DNA from: 34-65-8 sp963529855 | Lineage (GTDB): Bacteria; Pseudomonadota; Alphaproteobacteria; Sphingomonadales; Sphingomonadaceae | Direction of reading: 5' to 3' | Assembly (NCBI GenBank): GCA_963529855.1 | Contig: CAURZK010000010.1 | Span: 1 to 33,877, forward strand | DNA length: 33,877 bases | In this document: positions 6,508 to 14,211 of the stretch, one piece after another | Position numbering within the stretch: position 1 is the first letter of the stretch | How the letters are laid out: each line of letters opens with the position of its first letter | Translations under genes and position numbers: made by a program | Notes under the pieces: generated by a model | The model's input: only the letters and a program-made list of their open reading frames with translations | Told to the model about the DNA's origin: nothing | Databases searched by the model: none

Positions 6508-7634
6508 ACGACATTACGATCGACAGCAATTTCGACAGCGGCAATATCGAGGTGCTGTCGATCGATGGAACCAGGGCCCGGCTAGGCATCCGCAAGGACC
6601 ATCAATCCGATTTCAAGCAGTGGTTCCATTTCCGTGTTTCCGGCGCCGCCGGTCGCGAGGTGGAACTGATCATCACCGGCCTCAACGCTTCGGCTTATCC
6701 GATGGGGTGGCCAGGCTACAATTGCCGCGTGTCGGAAGACCGGCAGTACTGGGCCGCCGCGCCCACCACCTGCGACATGAACGCGGAAGACGGTTCGATC
6801 ACAGTGCGTTACACGCCGACAGGCGATCTCGCGTGGTTCGCTTATTTTGCGCCCTATTCGATGGAGCGGCATCACGATCTCGTGACCGAATGTGCCGCGA
6901 GCGAAGGAGTGACGCACCGGCGGCTCGGTACGTCCCTCGACGGGCAGCCGATCGATTGCCTCGTGATGGGCGAAGGCGAGACGCAGGTGTGGCTTTACGC
7001 GCGGCAGCACCCGGGCGAATCGATGGCGGAATGGTGGATGGAAGGCGCGCTCGAACTGCTGACCGACACGACCAGCTCGCTCGCACGGGAACTGCGCAAG
7101 CGTTGTACCTTCCATGTCGTGCCCAATTGCAATCCCGACGGGTCGCGGCGCGGGCACCTGCGCACCAATGCGGCGGGCATCAACCTCAACCGTGAATGGG
7201 ACGCGCCAAGCGCAGAAAAATCACCCGAAGTCCTGGCAATTCGCAATGCGATGGACGCCTCAGGCGTCGACTTCGCAATGGACGTGCACGGGGACGAGGC
7301 GATCCCGGCAGTGTTTTTCGCCGGCTACGAAGGCATTCCCGGGCTGACAGACGAACATATCGGCCGGTTCGTGCGCTACCGCGAAATCCTCGCCCGGCGT
7401 ACGCCCGACTTCCAGCTCGAGAAAGGCTATCCTGTCTCGAAGCCGGGCGAGGCGAACCTGTCGATGTCCACCACCCAGGTTGCGCACCGCTTCGGCGCCT
7501 GCGCGATGACGCTGGAAATGCCGTTCAAGGATCACGATCCGGCGGCTGATGCGGCGCAGAACTGGTCACCCGAACGGTGCAAGCAGTTAGGGGCCGACTG
7601 CATGGGCGCGCTGCTGGAATGGCTGGAGAGCTAA
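6504..7634 (+). CDS. M14-family cytosolic (Nna1/AGBL-like) carboxypeptidase
   Basis: A 376-residue zinc metallocarboxypeptidase with no signal peptide. The first 130 residues form the beta-sandwich domain typical of cytosolic M14 carboxypeptidases, including WFHFRVSG and the WFAYFAPYS segment. Zinc ligands are His169 and Glu172 (RQHPGES) and His262 (DVHGDE); the catalytic general base is Glu338 (LEMPFK). The substrate-binding NPDG and NLNREW motifs are present. Bacterial relatives are thought to trim peptides or deglutamylate; the target here is unknown. The GTG start overlaps the stop of the lipoprotein gene (GTGA). Its own stop overlaps the convergent cdd stop by 4 nt. Confidence 0.92.
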   Translation: MNDITIDSNFDSGNIEVLSIDGTRARLGIRKDHQSDFKQWFHFRVSGAAGREVELIITGLNASAYPMGWPGYNCRVSEDRQYWAAAPTTCDMNAEDGSITVRYTPTGDLAWFAYFAPYSMERHHDLVTECAASEGVTHRRLGTSLDGQPIDCLVMGEGETQVWLYARQHPGESMAEWWMEGALELLTDTTSSLARELRKRCTFHVVPNCNPDGSRRGHLRTNAAGINLNREWDAPSAEKSPEVLAIRNAMDASGVDFAMDVHGDEAIPAVFFAGYEGIPGLTDEHIGRFVRYREILARRTPDFQLEKGYPVSKPGEANLSMSTTQVAHRFGACAMTLEMPFKDHDPAADAAQNWSPERCKQLGADCMGALLEWLES

Positions 7635-8035
7635 ACCAGGCTCGCCGGCCCGAAAGCGTGGGGTAGCAGTTCACTCAGGCGCACGCGGCGCACTTCATCT
7701 GCACCCACGCAGAGTATGTCGGGGTCGGTCCCGCCCAGTTGGGCAAGCTCGTTGAGAACCTGTCGGCAGCGGCCGCACGGGGTGATCGGCTCTGCCGCGG
7801 GCCCGGTGACGGCAACCGTCAAGAGGCCGCCGCGCACGCCATCGGCCATCGCCTTGCCCACCGCGATCGTTTCCGCGCACAGGGCGAGGCCATAGCTGGC
7901 GTTTTCGATATTCGTGCCAGTCACGACGCTGCCGTCGGCGAAACGCAGCGCCGCCCCCACAGCGAAACGCGAATAGGGTGAATAGGAATGGCGCGCAGCT
8001 CCGCGAGCGGTAGCGATCAGGTCGTCATCGGTCAT
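7631..8035 (-). CDS. cdd: Cytidine deaminase
   Basis: A 134-residue homotetramer-type cytidine deaminase that converts cytidine and deoxycytidine to uridine and deoxyuridine in pyrimidine salvage. The catalytic Cys-Ala-Glu motif (Cys53, Glu55, in LCAET) and the PCGRCR motif (Cys87, Cys90) supply the zinc ligands and proton shuttle. The SPYSRFAVGAAL and TNIENASYG substrate motifs are intact. GAGG lies 7 nt before the ATG. It is convergent with, and overlaps by 4 nt, the M14 carboxypeptidase; it is divergent from the small WYL-like gene. Confidence 0.95.
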   Translation of the reverse strand: MTDDDLIATARGAARHSYSPYSRFAVGAALRFADGSVVTGTNIENASYGLALCAETIAVGKAMADGVRGGLLTVAVTGPAAEPITPCGRCRQVLNELAQLGGTDPDILCVGADEVRRVRLSELLPHAFGPASLV

Positions 8036-8131
8036 GATCTGCCTCTACTCCAGTGTTCTTAGGATGTCGAAGGCGCGGCTGCATTGGTATGCATTCTTGC
8101 GCGTCGCTCCCGCTGGCCCCATTATGTTGCG

Positions 8132-8473
8132 ATGCAGCATGACAATGAAGAACCGGGCCTTCTGCGCCAGCTTTCCGAAGCGATCCTGGGGCGGCGGATG
8201 ATAACGGCGCATTATAACGGTGCCGTGCGCAATCTCGCGCCGCACATTGTATACCTGCGTCGGGGTGCACTCTATCTCGGCGCCTTCAATCCGGACAAGA
8301 ACTGGCGCGGCCCCGACGATCACAAGCTGGGCCACTTCAATTGCGCCGGGCTCACTCAAGTTTCGGTCGAGCCTGACGGATTTGCCCCTATCGCCGCATT
8401 CGACGGGACAGCGCCAGAGGCCGACGATGTCGTTCTCGTAACCATCGACATGGTGGCGGAACAGGCCGCCTGA
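8132..8473 (+). CDS. Small WYL-domain-like protein
   Basis: A protein of about 113 residues from the ATG at 8132 (MQHDNEEP). The frame extends upstream to 8084, but those extra residues look non-native. The sequence follows the WYL pattern: a helix LLRQLSEAILGRRMI, then a strand with ITAHYNGAVRNLAPHIVYL and GALYLGAF, then a charged segment leading to LGHFNCAGLTQVSV. WYL domains are Sm-like ligand sensors, usually fused to a helix-turn-helix; no DNA-binding domain is present here. It may act as a stand-alone sensor or partner. No good Shine-Dalgarno is visible. It converges on the GH25-like gene with a 7-nt gap. Confidence 0.6.
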   Translation: MQHDNEEPGLLRQLSEAILGRRMITAHYNGAVRNLAPHIVYLRRGALYLGAFNPDKNWRGPDDHKLGHFNCAGLTQVSVEPDGFAPIAAFDGTAPEADDVVLVTIDMVAEQAA

Positions 8474-8480
8474 GGCCGCG

Positions 8481-9185
8481 TCAGGGTTTCGCTACGACCC
8501 AGTCGATCGGTGCCTCGGCCGCATCGGTGCGCAGTGCATCGTTGGCCGTCCACAACAGCCATGGCCGCCCGGCATAATCCGGCTCCAGCCGGGTGCGGGT
8601 GAGCCACAGGTTCCGTTCCAGCCGGGCGGCAATCGGGTGATTGGCCTCGAACGCTTCCGACAGCTTGAGGATGACCGGCTGGCCGGCATGCATCTCGATC
8701 TGGTTGACCAGGGTCATCAGTTCACTCGCCACGGCAGCTTCGGGCACGTTGTCGGTACAGACCTCGGTCCCGTCGACCAGTTCGATAGCGGGGGGGAGAA
8801 GGTCGGCGCCGCGCGGGACCATGGTGACGAAATTGGCCGATTGACCATCCGCCATGGCGCAGGGGTCAAACCGGTGCACTGCACCCACCTGCAACCCTGC
8901 CTCCCGCGCGAGAGCAAGATTGCGCGCGAAAGCGCCGTCCTGCCCCCGCTCACCGCGGCTGGCGGCAAGATAGACGAAATCGGCGCCCAGCGCACGGGCC
9001 GTGCGGAAATTGACTGCGCCATCGCTTTCATCGACGGCCAGCCCCTGGTCGGGATAATCGGCTTCGGCCGGCGTCCAGTGGGCAAGGTGCCACCAGGCCC
9101 AGGCGCCGCTGGCCAATGCCGCCAGCACCGCCAGTGCCAGCGCGCGCGCGCCCCAGCCGAAACCCTTCTTCTTCTTGCGACCCAT
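8481..9185 (-). CDS. GH25-like (lysozyme-fold) membrane-anchored protein, catalytic residues altered
   Basis: A 234-residue protein: a very basic N-terminus (MGRKKKKGFG), one transmembrane helix (about residues 13-32), and a periplasmic domain that follows the GH25 muramidase pattern. Aligned by eye with the family, GLAVDESDGAVNF replaces the G[I/L]DVSxxQGxIDW motif, with the catalytic Asp changed to Ala50. LPPAIELVDG replaces LPPxLDxEDG, turning D-x-E into Glu135-x-Val137. The fold-defining segments ADFVYLAAS, FARNLALAREAGLQVGAVHRF and the C-terminal WLLWTAND strand remain. It is probably a pseudoenzyme or has a changed activity. AAGG lies 5 nt before the ATG. It is 24 nt downstream of UPF0262 on the same strand, so probably in an operon. 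Confidence 0.72.
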   Translation of the reverse strand: MGRKKKKGFGWGARALALAVLAALASGAWAWWHLAHWTPAEADYPDQGLAVDESDGAVNFRTARALGADFVYLAASRGERGQDGAFARNLALAREAGLQVGAVHRFDPCAMADGQSANFVTMVPRGADLLPPAIELVDGTEVCTDNVPEAAVASELMTLVNQIEMHAGQPVILKLSEAFEANHPIAARLERNLWLTRTRLEPDYAGRPWLLWTANDALRTDAAEAPIDWVVAKP

Positions 9186-9209
9186 GATGCCTTGCCGAAT
9201 CCCGCCCGT

Positions 9210-9704
9210 TCAGCCGCGGATATGGAGCACGCAGATCAGCGTGAACAGCCGCCGTGCGGTGGCGAAGTCGGTTTCCACCTTGCCTGCAAGGCGTTCCAGC
9301 AGAAGTTCGGCGGCATCGTTGTGAATCCCGCGCCGGGCCATGTCGATCGTCTCGATCTCGGCCGGGGTTGCCTTGCGAATCGCCTGGTAATAGCTGTCGC
9401 AGATCGCGAAATATTCACGCACCGGCCGCCGAAACCGGGCGAGGCCGAGCAGGAGCAGCTCGAGCGGGCCGTCGTTCTCGTCCCGAATATCGAGGGCGAG
9501 CCGGCCGTCCCGGACCGACAGCAGCAGGCGGTACGGACCATCGGCCCCCGCCTCGCTGGCGCGGATCGGGCGGAAGGTGTTTTCCTCTATCAGGTCGTAG
9601 ATCGCAACGCGCCGTTCCTGTTCAACGTCGGCGTTGCGCCACAGGATCGTCTCGTCGTCGAGCGCGATATGGGCGATCCGCCAGGTGTCCTTGGGCACGG
9701 TCAT
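9210..9704 (-). CDS. UPF0262 family protein
   Basis: A 164-residue protein from the ATG at 9704 (MTVPKDTWRIAHIALDDE). The longer upstream frame is antisense to dnaB and is not part of the gene. UPF0262 is an alphaproteobacterial family of about 160 residues with unknown function. Typical segments seen are RRVAIYDLIEENTFRP, PYRLLLSVRDGRLALDI, FRRPVREYFAICDSYYQAI and the C-terminal HNDAAELLLERLAGKVETD. No signal peptide, so probably cytoplasmic. It is divergent from dnaB (146-bp gap) and upstream of the GH25-like gene. Confidence 0.9.
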   Translation of the reverse strand: MTVPKDTWRIAHIALDDETILWRNADVEQERRVAIYDLIEENTFRPIRASEAGADGPYRLLLSVRDGRLALDIRDENDGPLELLLLGLARFRRPVREYFAICDSYYQAIRKATPAEIETIDMARRGIHNDAAELLLERLAGKVETDFATARRLFTLICVLHIRG

Positions 9705-9850
9705 GGGCACAGGCGCTTTCGCAGATGCGAAGGGTCGGGGGCAAGAGGCGATCCATCGCCGTGCCGCCGCCGATTCGTCCACAAGGCTGTCCGCGAACGT
9801 GGCCGCGCCCGACCTTGCCGGGCGGGCCGGGCTGCCGCACAAGCGCCGCG

Positions 9851-11359
9851 ATGCCCGAACACGATCTCCTCGTCCCCGCCGAATCAGGCGATTCCCCCAC
9901 TGCTCGCCAGCTTCCCGCCAATATCGAGGCGGAGGCCGCGTTCCTTGGCGCGGTGCTGATCGACAATTCCGTGATCGAGGAATTGCCCGTCGCCCTGCGT
10001 CCCGATCACTTTTTCGAACCCCTGCATCAACGCATCTACGAGCGGGTAACGACCCTGATAGATCGCAATGCGGTGGTGACACCGGTTACGCTCAAACCTT
10101 ATTTCGACAGCGACCCGGCCATGCAGCAGCTGGGCGGAATCACCTATCTCGCTGGGCTGACCGCTGATGGCCACGGACTGCTCGCCCCGCGTGAACTGGC
10201 ACAGCAGATCTACGACCTTGCCTTGCTGCGGCAGCTGGTCAGTGTCGGACGCGGGCTGGTGGAGGGGGCGCTCGACACCTCCGAAGACGTGGCGCCGCTC
10301 CAGCAAATCGAACAGGCCGAAGCCGATCTCTATCGTGTTGCCGAAGGCGCGGTGGTCGGCAGCGAAGCGCAGAGCTTCAAGGAAGCGTCCCTGGGTGCGC
10401 TCAAACTGGTCGAGGCGGCGCTGAATTCGGGCGGGCGTTTTTCGGGCAAGACCACCGGCCTCGATTCGATCAACGAAAAGACCAGCGGCCTGCACAATTC
10501 CGACCTTATCATTCTGGCTGGCCGGCCGGGCATGGGCAAGACCTCGCTCGCCACCAACATCGCCTTCAACGCCGCCGCCCGGCTGATGCGCGACCGGCGC
10601 GACGGGATCGAGAACTCTCCTGGGGCTGCGACCGCATTCTTCAGCCTGGAAATGAGCGCCGATCAGCTCGCGACCCGTATCCTGTCCGAACAGGCCGAGA
10701 TATCCAGTGAATCGCTGCGCTCGGGCCAGCTGACCCGCGAGGAATTCCAGCAGCTGTCGTTCGCCAGCCAGGAACTGGCCGAACTGCCGCTCTACATCGA
10801 CGACACGCCTGCATTGACGATTGCGGCCCTGCGTGCCCGTGCCCGCCGCTTGAAGCGCCGCTTCGACATCGGGCTGGTCGTCGTCGACTACCTCCAGCTG
10901 CTGCAGGGCACCGGCCGCGCCAACGATAACCGCGTGAACGAAATTTCGGAAATCAGCCGCGGCTTGAAAACGCTGGCCAAGGAGCTGGCCGTGCCCGTGA
11001 TCGCCTTGTCCCAGCTCAGCCGTGCCGTGGAAAGCCGCGAGGACAAGCGGCCGCAGCTTTCGGACCTGCGCGAATCAGGCTCGATCGAGCAGGACGCGGA
11101 CATGGTGTGGTTCATCTACCGCGCCGAGTATTACCACAACGCCAGCCGCCCAGACTTCCCCGACGCGGCCAGTTCCGACGACGCGAAGGAGAAATACCGC
11201 GCGTGGGAGGAAAAGCACGAGGAGCTGGTCGGCAAGGCCACGCTGATCGTCGCCAAGCAGCGCCACGGCTCGACCGGCAATGTCCCGCTGCACTTCCAGA
11301 GCGAATTCACCAAGTTCAGCTCGCCCGAACGGCGCGACTATTCGGATTACGGGGAATAG
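9851..11359 (+). CDS. dnaB: Replicative DNA helicase DnaB
   Basis: A 502-residue ring helicase that unwinds DNA ahead of the replication fork and binds primase. The N-terminal DnaB domain (about residues 20-125) begins LPANIEAEAAFLGAVL. The RecA-like C-terminal domain has Walker A GRPGMGKT (224-231), catalytic Glu in FFSLEMS (about 267), Walker B LVVVDYLQLL (342-351), and the RHGSTGNVPLHF arginine-finger segment (471-482). A charged insertion at about 427-462 is normal for alphaproteobacteria. The ATG at 9851 gives the usual N-terminus; the frame extends further upstream only because it overlaps the divergent gene. It is convergent with the PLD gene, with one base between the stops. Confidence 0.96.
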   Translation: MPEHDLLVPAESGDSPTARQLPANIEAEAAFLGAVLIDNSVIEELPVALRPDHFFEPLHQRIYERVTTLIDRNAVVTPVTLKPYFDSDPAMQQLGGITYLAGLTADGHGLLAPRELAQQIYDLALLRQLVSVGRGLVEGALDTSEDVAPLQQIEQAEADLYRVAEGAVVGSEAQSFKEASLGALKLVEAALNSGGRFSGKTTGLDSINEKTSGLHNSDLIILAGRPGMGKTSLATNIAFNAAARLMRDRRDGIENSPGAATAFFSLEMSADQLATRILSEQAEISSESLRSGQLTREEFQQLSFASQELAELPLYIDDTPALTIAALRARARRLKRRFDIGLVVVDYLQLLQGTGRANDNRVNEISEISRGLKTLAKELAVPVIALSQLSRAVESREDKRPQLSDLRESGSIEQDADMVWFIYRAEYYHNASRPDFPDAASSDDAKEKYRAWEEKHEELVGKATLIVAKQRHGSTGNVPLHFQSEFTKFSSPERRDYSDYGE

Positions 11360-11360
11360 A

Positions 11361-12548
11361 TCACAGCCCCAGGTTGAGCCGCCGGGTCACGTTGTAGTCG
11401 ATCACCGAAACCAGCAGCCAACCCAGAAACCAGCGGACCCGGTTCCATGGCGTCGCCATCCGGTCGAGCCGGTCCGGGGTGATCTCGATCGAGGCGGCAA
11501 GATGTTCGTCGATGAAGCAGCGCATCCGTTTGGCCAGTACCGGGTCCTCGACCCGCAACATGATCTCCAGGTTCAAGTAGAGGCTGCGCATGTCGAGATT
11601 GGCACTGCCGATGTAGACCGCATCATCCAGCACCATCAGCTTGGTGTGCAGCTTGGTCGGGCTGAATTCCCAAATCCGCGCCCCGCGCTTGATGAGATAG
11701 CGATAGAGCGCCCGCGCAGCTCCGATGGTTGCGTTGTTATCCGACTTGGCAGCAAGCAGCAGCCGCGTTTGGCCCTTCTTCGCAATCCGGCCTATCCGGC
11801 GCAGCAGGCTGTAGGGGGGGGAGAAATAGGCCATGACCAGATCAAGCCGCTCGCCCCTGGTCAGGTCCTGGGACACGCACCGGGCCCAGCTCGAGAGGCC
11901 GCGGGTAGGCCCGCCGACCAGCCAGCGGCACCCGTGGCCATCGTGCCAGTCCCAGGTCCGCACGGCGCGGCGGATGGCGCGGAAATGCCGGTGATCCTCC
12001 AGCGTCCAGGCGCGCAGCCGTTCGAACCATTCCGTCAGGCCGGCGACCGCGCTGCCTTCGATGGCAATGGCGAGGTCGGTCCAGCCGCCGTCTTGAGGTG
12101 AGGCGAAATAGTCGTCCTCGATGTTGAACCCGCCGAACATCGCCCGGGCATTGTCGGCGATGACCATCTTCTGGTGGTTGCGGATCAGATAGCGCTGGGT
12201 CCAGCGCGGGCTGAAACAGATGAAGCAGCCGCCCGCGTCCACCAGCGGCTTGAGAAACGCATCGCTGGCGGCCGCACCGAACCGGTCGATGATCAAGGTT
12301 ACCGCGACCCCGCGCCGGGCGGCGGCAACCAGGCGGTCGCGAAACTGGGTGCTGATCGCGTCTTCGGCAAAGATGTAGAAGCAGACGTCCAGTGTCGATT
12401 GCGCACTGTCGACCAGCTCTATCAGCGCCGCGCGTCGATCGTCGCCGGCGGGATAGAATGTCAAGGCCTGCCCATTCGTGTCGACTTGAAACGGAGCTGG
12501 ATCGCGAAACGCTGCTGCTGCCAAGTTCGCGGGTGTTTCCGGTACCAT
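11361..12548 (-). CDS. Phospholipase D-like cardiolipin synthase-type protein
   Basis: A 395-residue protein with two HKD motifs of the phospholipase D superfamily: HQKMVIAD (His125) followed by the GGFN segment, and HTKLMVLD (His301) followed by IGSANLD. The two motifs form one active site that transfers a phosphatidyl group. Paired motifs of this spacing are typical of ClsB/ClsC-type cardiolipin synthases. There is no N-terminal transmembrane pair; a hydrophobic segment near the C-terminus (VRWFLGWLLVSVIDY) may associate with the membrane. PLD nucleases are less likely given the length. The start is an ATG with an AGGA unusually close (2 nt), so the exact start is uncertain. Confidence 0.87.
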   Translation of the reverse strand: MVPETPANLAAAAFRDPAPFQVDTNGQALTFYPAGDDRRAALIELVDSAQSTLDVCFYIFAEDAISTQFRDRLVAAARRGVAVTLIIDRFGAAASDAFLKPLVDAGGCFICFSPRWTQRYLIRNHQKMVIADNARAMFGGFNIEDDYFASPQDGGWTDLAIAIEGSAVAGLTEWFERLRAWTLEDHRHFRAIRRAVRTWDWHDGHGCRWLVGGPTRGLSSWARCVSQDLTRGERLDLVMAYFSPPYSLLRRIGRIAKKGQTRLLLAAKSDNNATIGAARALYRYLIKRGARIWEFSPTKLHTKLMVLDDAVYIGSANLDMRSLYLNLEIMLRVEDPVLAKRMRCFIDEHLAASIEITPDRLDRMATPWNRVRWFLGWLLVSVIDYNVTRRLNLGL

Positions 12549-12657
12549 CGTCCTGCGGCTTAGCGTGCGCCTGCCCGCCCGGCAAATTCTTGACTCCCGA
12601 CGACGTTGGGCCTATCTGGCGCGCTTTCCCGCAGCATTGCGATAAGTGGAGTGCCCG

Positions 12658-13002
12658 ATGGCGCGCGTTACCGTCGAAGATTGCGTCGACAAGGTTCCCA
12701 ACCGGTTCGATCTCGTCCTGCTCGCCGCGCAGCGCGCGCGCGAGATTTCGGGCGGTGCCGAACTGACCATCGATCGCGACCGCGACAAGAACCCCGTTGT
12801 GGCCCTGCGTGAGATCGCCGAACAGACCATCCGTCCGGACGAGCTGCGCGAATCCGCTGTGGTCAACCTGCAGAAGATTCTGCCCGACGACGAGGACGAG
12901 GCGGACGAGATCGGCTCTCTCAGCCAGTCGGCCGAAGCACTGCGGATCACCGCCTCGGCGCCGGCCCGGTCGACTTCCTTCGGGTCTGACTACGACGGCT
13001 GA
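12658..13002 (+). CDS. rpoZ: DNA-directed RNA polymerase omega subunit
   Basis: A 114-residue omega subunit that assists assembly of the RNA polymerase beta' subunit. The N-terminus MARVTVEDCVDKVPNRFDLV and the helix LLAAQRAREISGG, then NPVVALREIAE, are diagnostic. The C-terminal tail (DDEDEADEIGS... and a Ser/Ala-rich end) is longer than in E. coli, as is usual in alphaproteobacteria. TGGAG lies 7 nt before the ATG at 12658; an in-frame GTG at 12646 is less likely. A strong terminator starts 25 nt after the stop. No spoT/relA neighbour follows, unlike the classical arrangement. Confidence 0.96.
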   Translation: MARVTVEDCVDKVPNRFDLVLLAAQRAREISGGAELTIDRDRDKNPVVALREIAEQTIRPDELRESAVVNLQKILPDDEDEADEIGSLSQSAEALRITASAPARSTSFGSDYDG

Positions 13003-13026
13003 TAACGCGCTTTTCGGCAGGCATTC

Positions 13027-13065
13027 AAAGGGCTGCTCTCTCACAAGAGAGGCAGCCCTTTCTCG
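13027..13065 (+). terminator. Rho-independent terminator after rpoZ
   Basis: AAAGGGCTGC (13027-13036) pairs with GCAGCCCTTT (13052-13061), extended by CTCTC/GAGAG with one T bulge and an ACAA loop. The right arm ends TTT and is followed by TCTCGTT. It ends the rpoZ transcript and touches the start region of the next gene. Confidence 0.92.
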
Positions 13066-14172
13066 TTGGACCTGGCGGAGGCGTTGGACGATTCGACTAG
13101 GGTGTTCATCGGTGCACCAGTTGCACGCGTTCGTGGGTCGGTGTCGTGGTCCTTCCCAATGGCGCCACAGGACAGCAAATTACCGTCAATCGGGGGCGAA
13201 ACGATCGCCTTCCTCCACCGCTGCGATGCAGTGGCGGGGGATGTCGAACTGGCGCTGACTGACAGGGGGCGGCTTCGGGCCGCAAGCTTTCTCGATGGGC
13301 GGGAACCGTTCTGGCAGGAACGCAGTGTCGTTCCGCTCGATCTCTCGCATCGCCCGGTGTCGCCGGCCCGGCTGGCGGTCTTCCATGTCGGGTTTTGCGG
13401 ATCGACGCTGCTGGCGCGGCTGTTGGACCGGCCTGGCCGGGTCCTGGTGCTGAAGGAGCCTCAATGCCTGGCGGATATCGCCGCGCAGCGCACCCAGATC
13501 GAGCGCGGTAATGCCATTGCACCGCTTCCGGTCCTGCTGGATCATGCGCTGGCCCACCTGGGCGGGGCCGGGGAACCCGACATCACTGTCGTGTTAAAGC
13601 CGACGAACTGGGTCAACTCGCTCATTCCGGCGTTGTGCGTTCCCGGGCGGATCGATCATGCGGTATTCGTTTCCATGGATCCACGGGCGTACCTGGGTGC
13701 GGTTTTTCGCGGAGGGCGCGAACGCATCGGCTTTTGCGCCAGGCTGGCCGCGGAAATCGCGCCAGTCCTGCCCTGGGGCAACGAAGCCTTGGCGGAAGCG
13801 GCGGGCGGCGGCGGCGATGCACTCGACCGGGCGGCATGCATCGTGGCGCTGCTTCATCTCATGCAGGAAACGATCTTCGACGGAGCTATCAAGGCGAATG
13901 GCTGGTCGGCCAAGTCCCGGATCGATTTCGCACATCTGACGCAGCATCCCGCAGGGGTTCTTCGCCGCGTGCGCACGCAACTGGGCCTGCCACAGCCTAT
14001 GGACGACGAGGTCAGTGTGGCGACACAGCTGGAACGGCACGCGAAGGACCCGGCGAGCCCGTTCCGGCCGGATCGCAGGCTGGACGAGGATGCAGAGGTC
14101 GAACGTCACCACGCCGGTCGGTTCGACCGTGCGCTCGAATGGCTCGAGAGCCGCTGGCCTCCCGTCAACTGA
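13066..14172 (+). CDS. Sulfotransferase-like P-loop protein
   Basis: A 368-residue hypothetical protein. Around residues 104-135 it has the P-loop-like strand-turn-helix AVFHVGFCGSTLLARLL followed by VLVLKEPQCL. This resembles the 5'-phosphosulfate-binding loop and following strand of PAPS-dependent sulfotransferases (GFxGSTLL in place of a Walker A). The later DHAVFVSMDPRAYLGAV segment fits the 3'-phosphate-binding strand and Ser/Arg pair. The acceptor is unknown. The start is uncertain: TTG 13066 begins immediately after the rpoZ terminator stem, while TTG 13084, GTG 13102 and ATG 13159 are also in frame. A downstream start would separate the gene from the terminator. Confidence 0.68.
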   Translation: MDLAEALDDSTRVFIGAPVARVRGSVSWSFPMAPQDSKLPSIGGETIAFLHRCDAVAGDVELALTDRGRLRAASFLDGREPFWQERSVVPLDLSHRPVSPARLAVFHVGFCGSTLLARLLDRPGRVLVLKEPQCLADIAAQRTQIERGNAIAPLPVLLDHALAHLGGAGEPDITVVLKPTNWVNSLIPALCVPGRIDHAVFVSMDPRAYLGAVFRGGRERIGFCARLAAEIAPVLPWGNEALAEAAGGGGDALDRAACIVALLHLMQETIFDGAIKANGWSAKSRIDFAHLTQHPAGVLRRVRTQLGLPQPMDDEVSVATQLERHAKDPASPFRPDRRLDEDAEVERHHAGRFDRALEWLESRWPPVN

Positions 14173-14211
14173 GCCCTTGCGCCGGCATGGCCCGTGGTCC
14201 AATCGTGCGGG

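Noticed and set aside
9254..9850. N-terminal extension of dnaB to 9254
   Set aside because: This part is antisense to the UPF0262 gene and lacks similarity to DnaB, which begins normally at ATG 9851.
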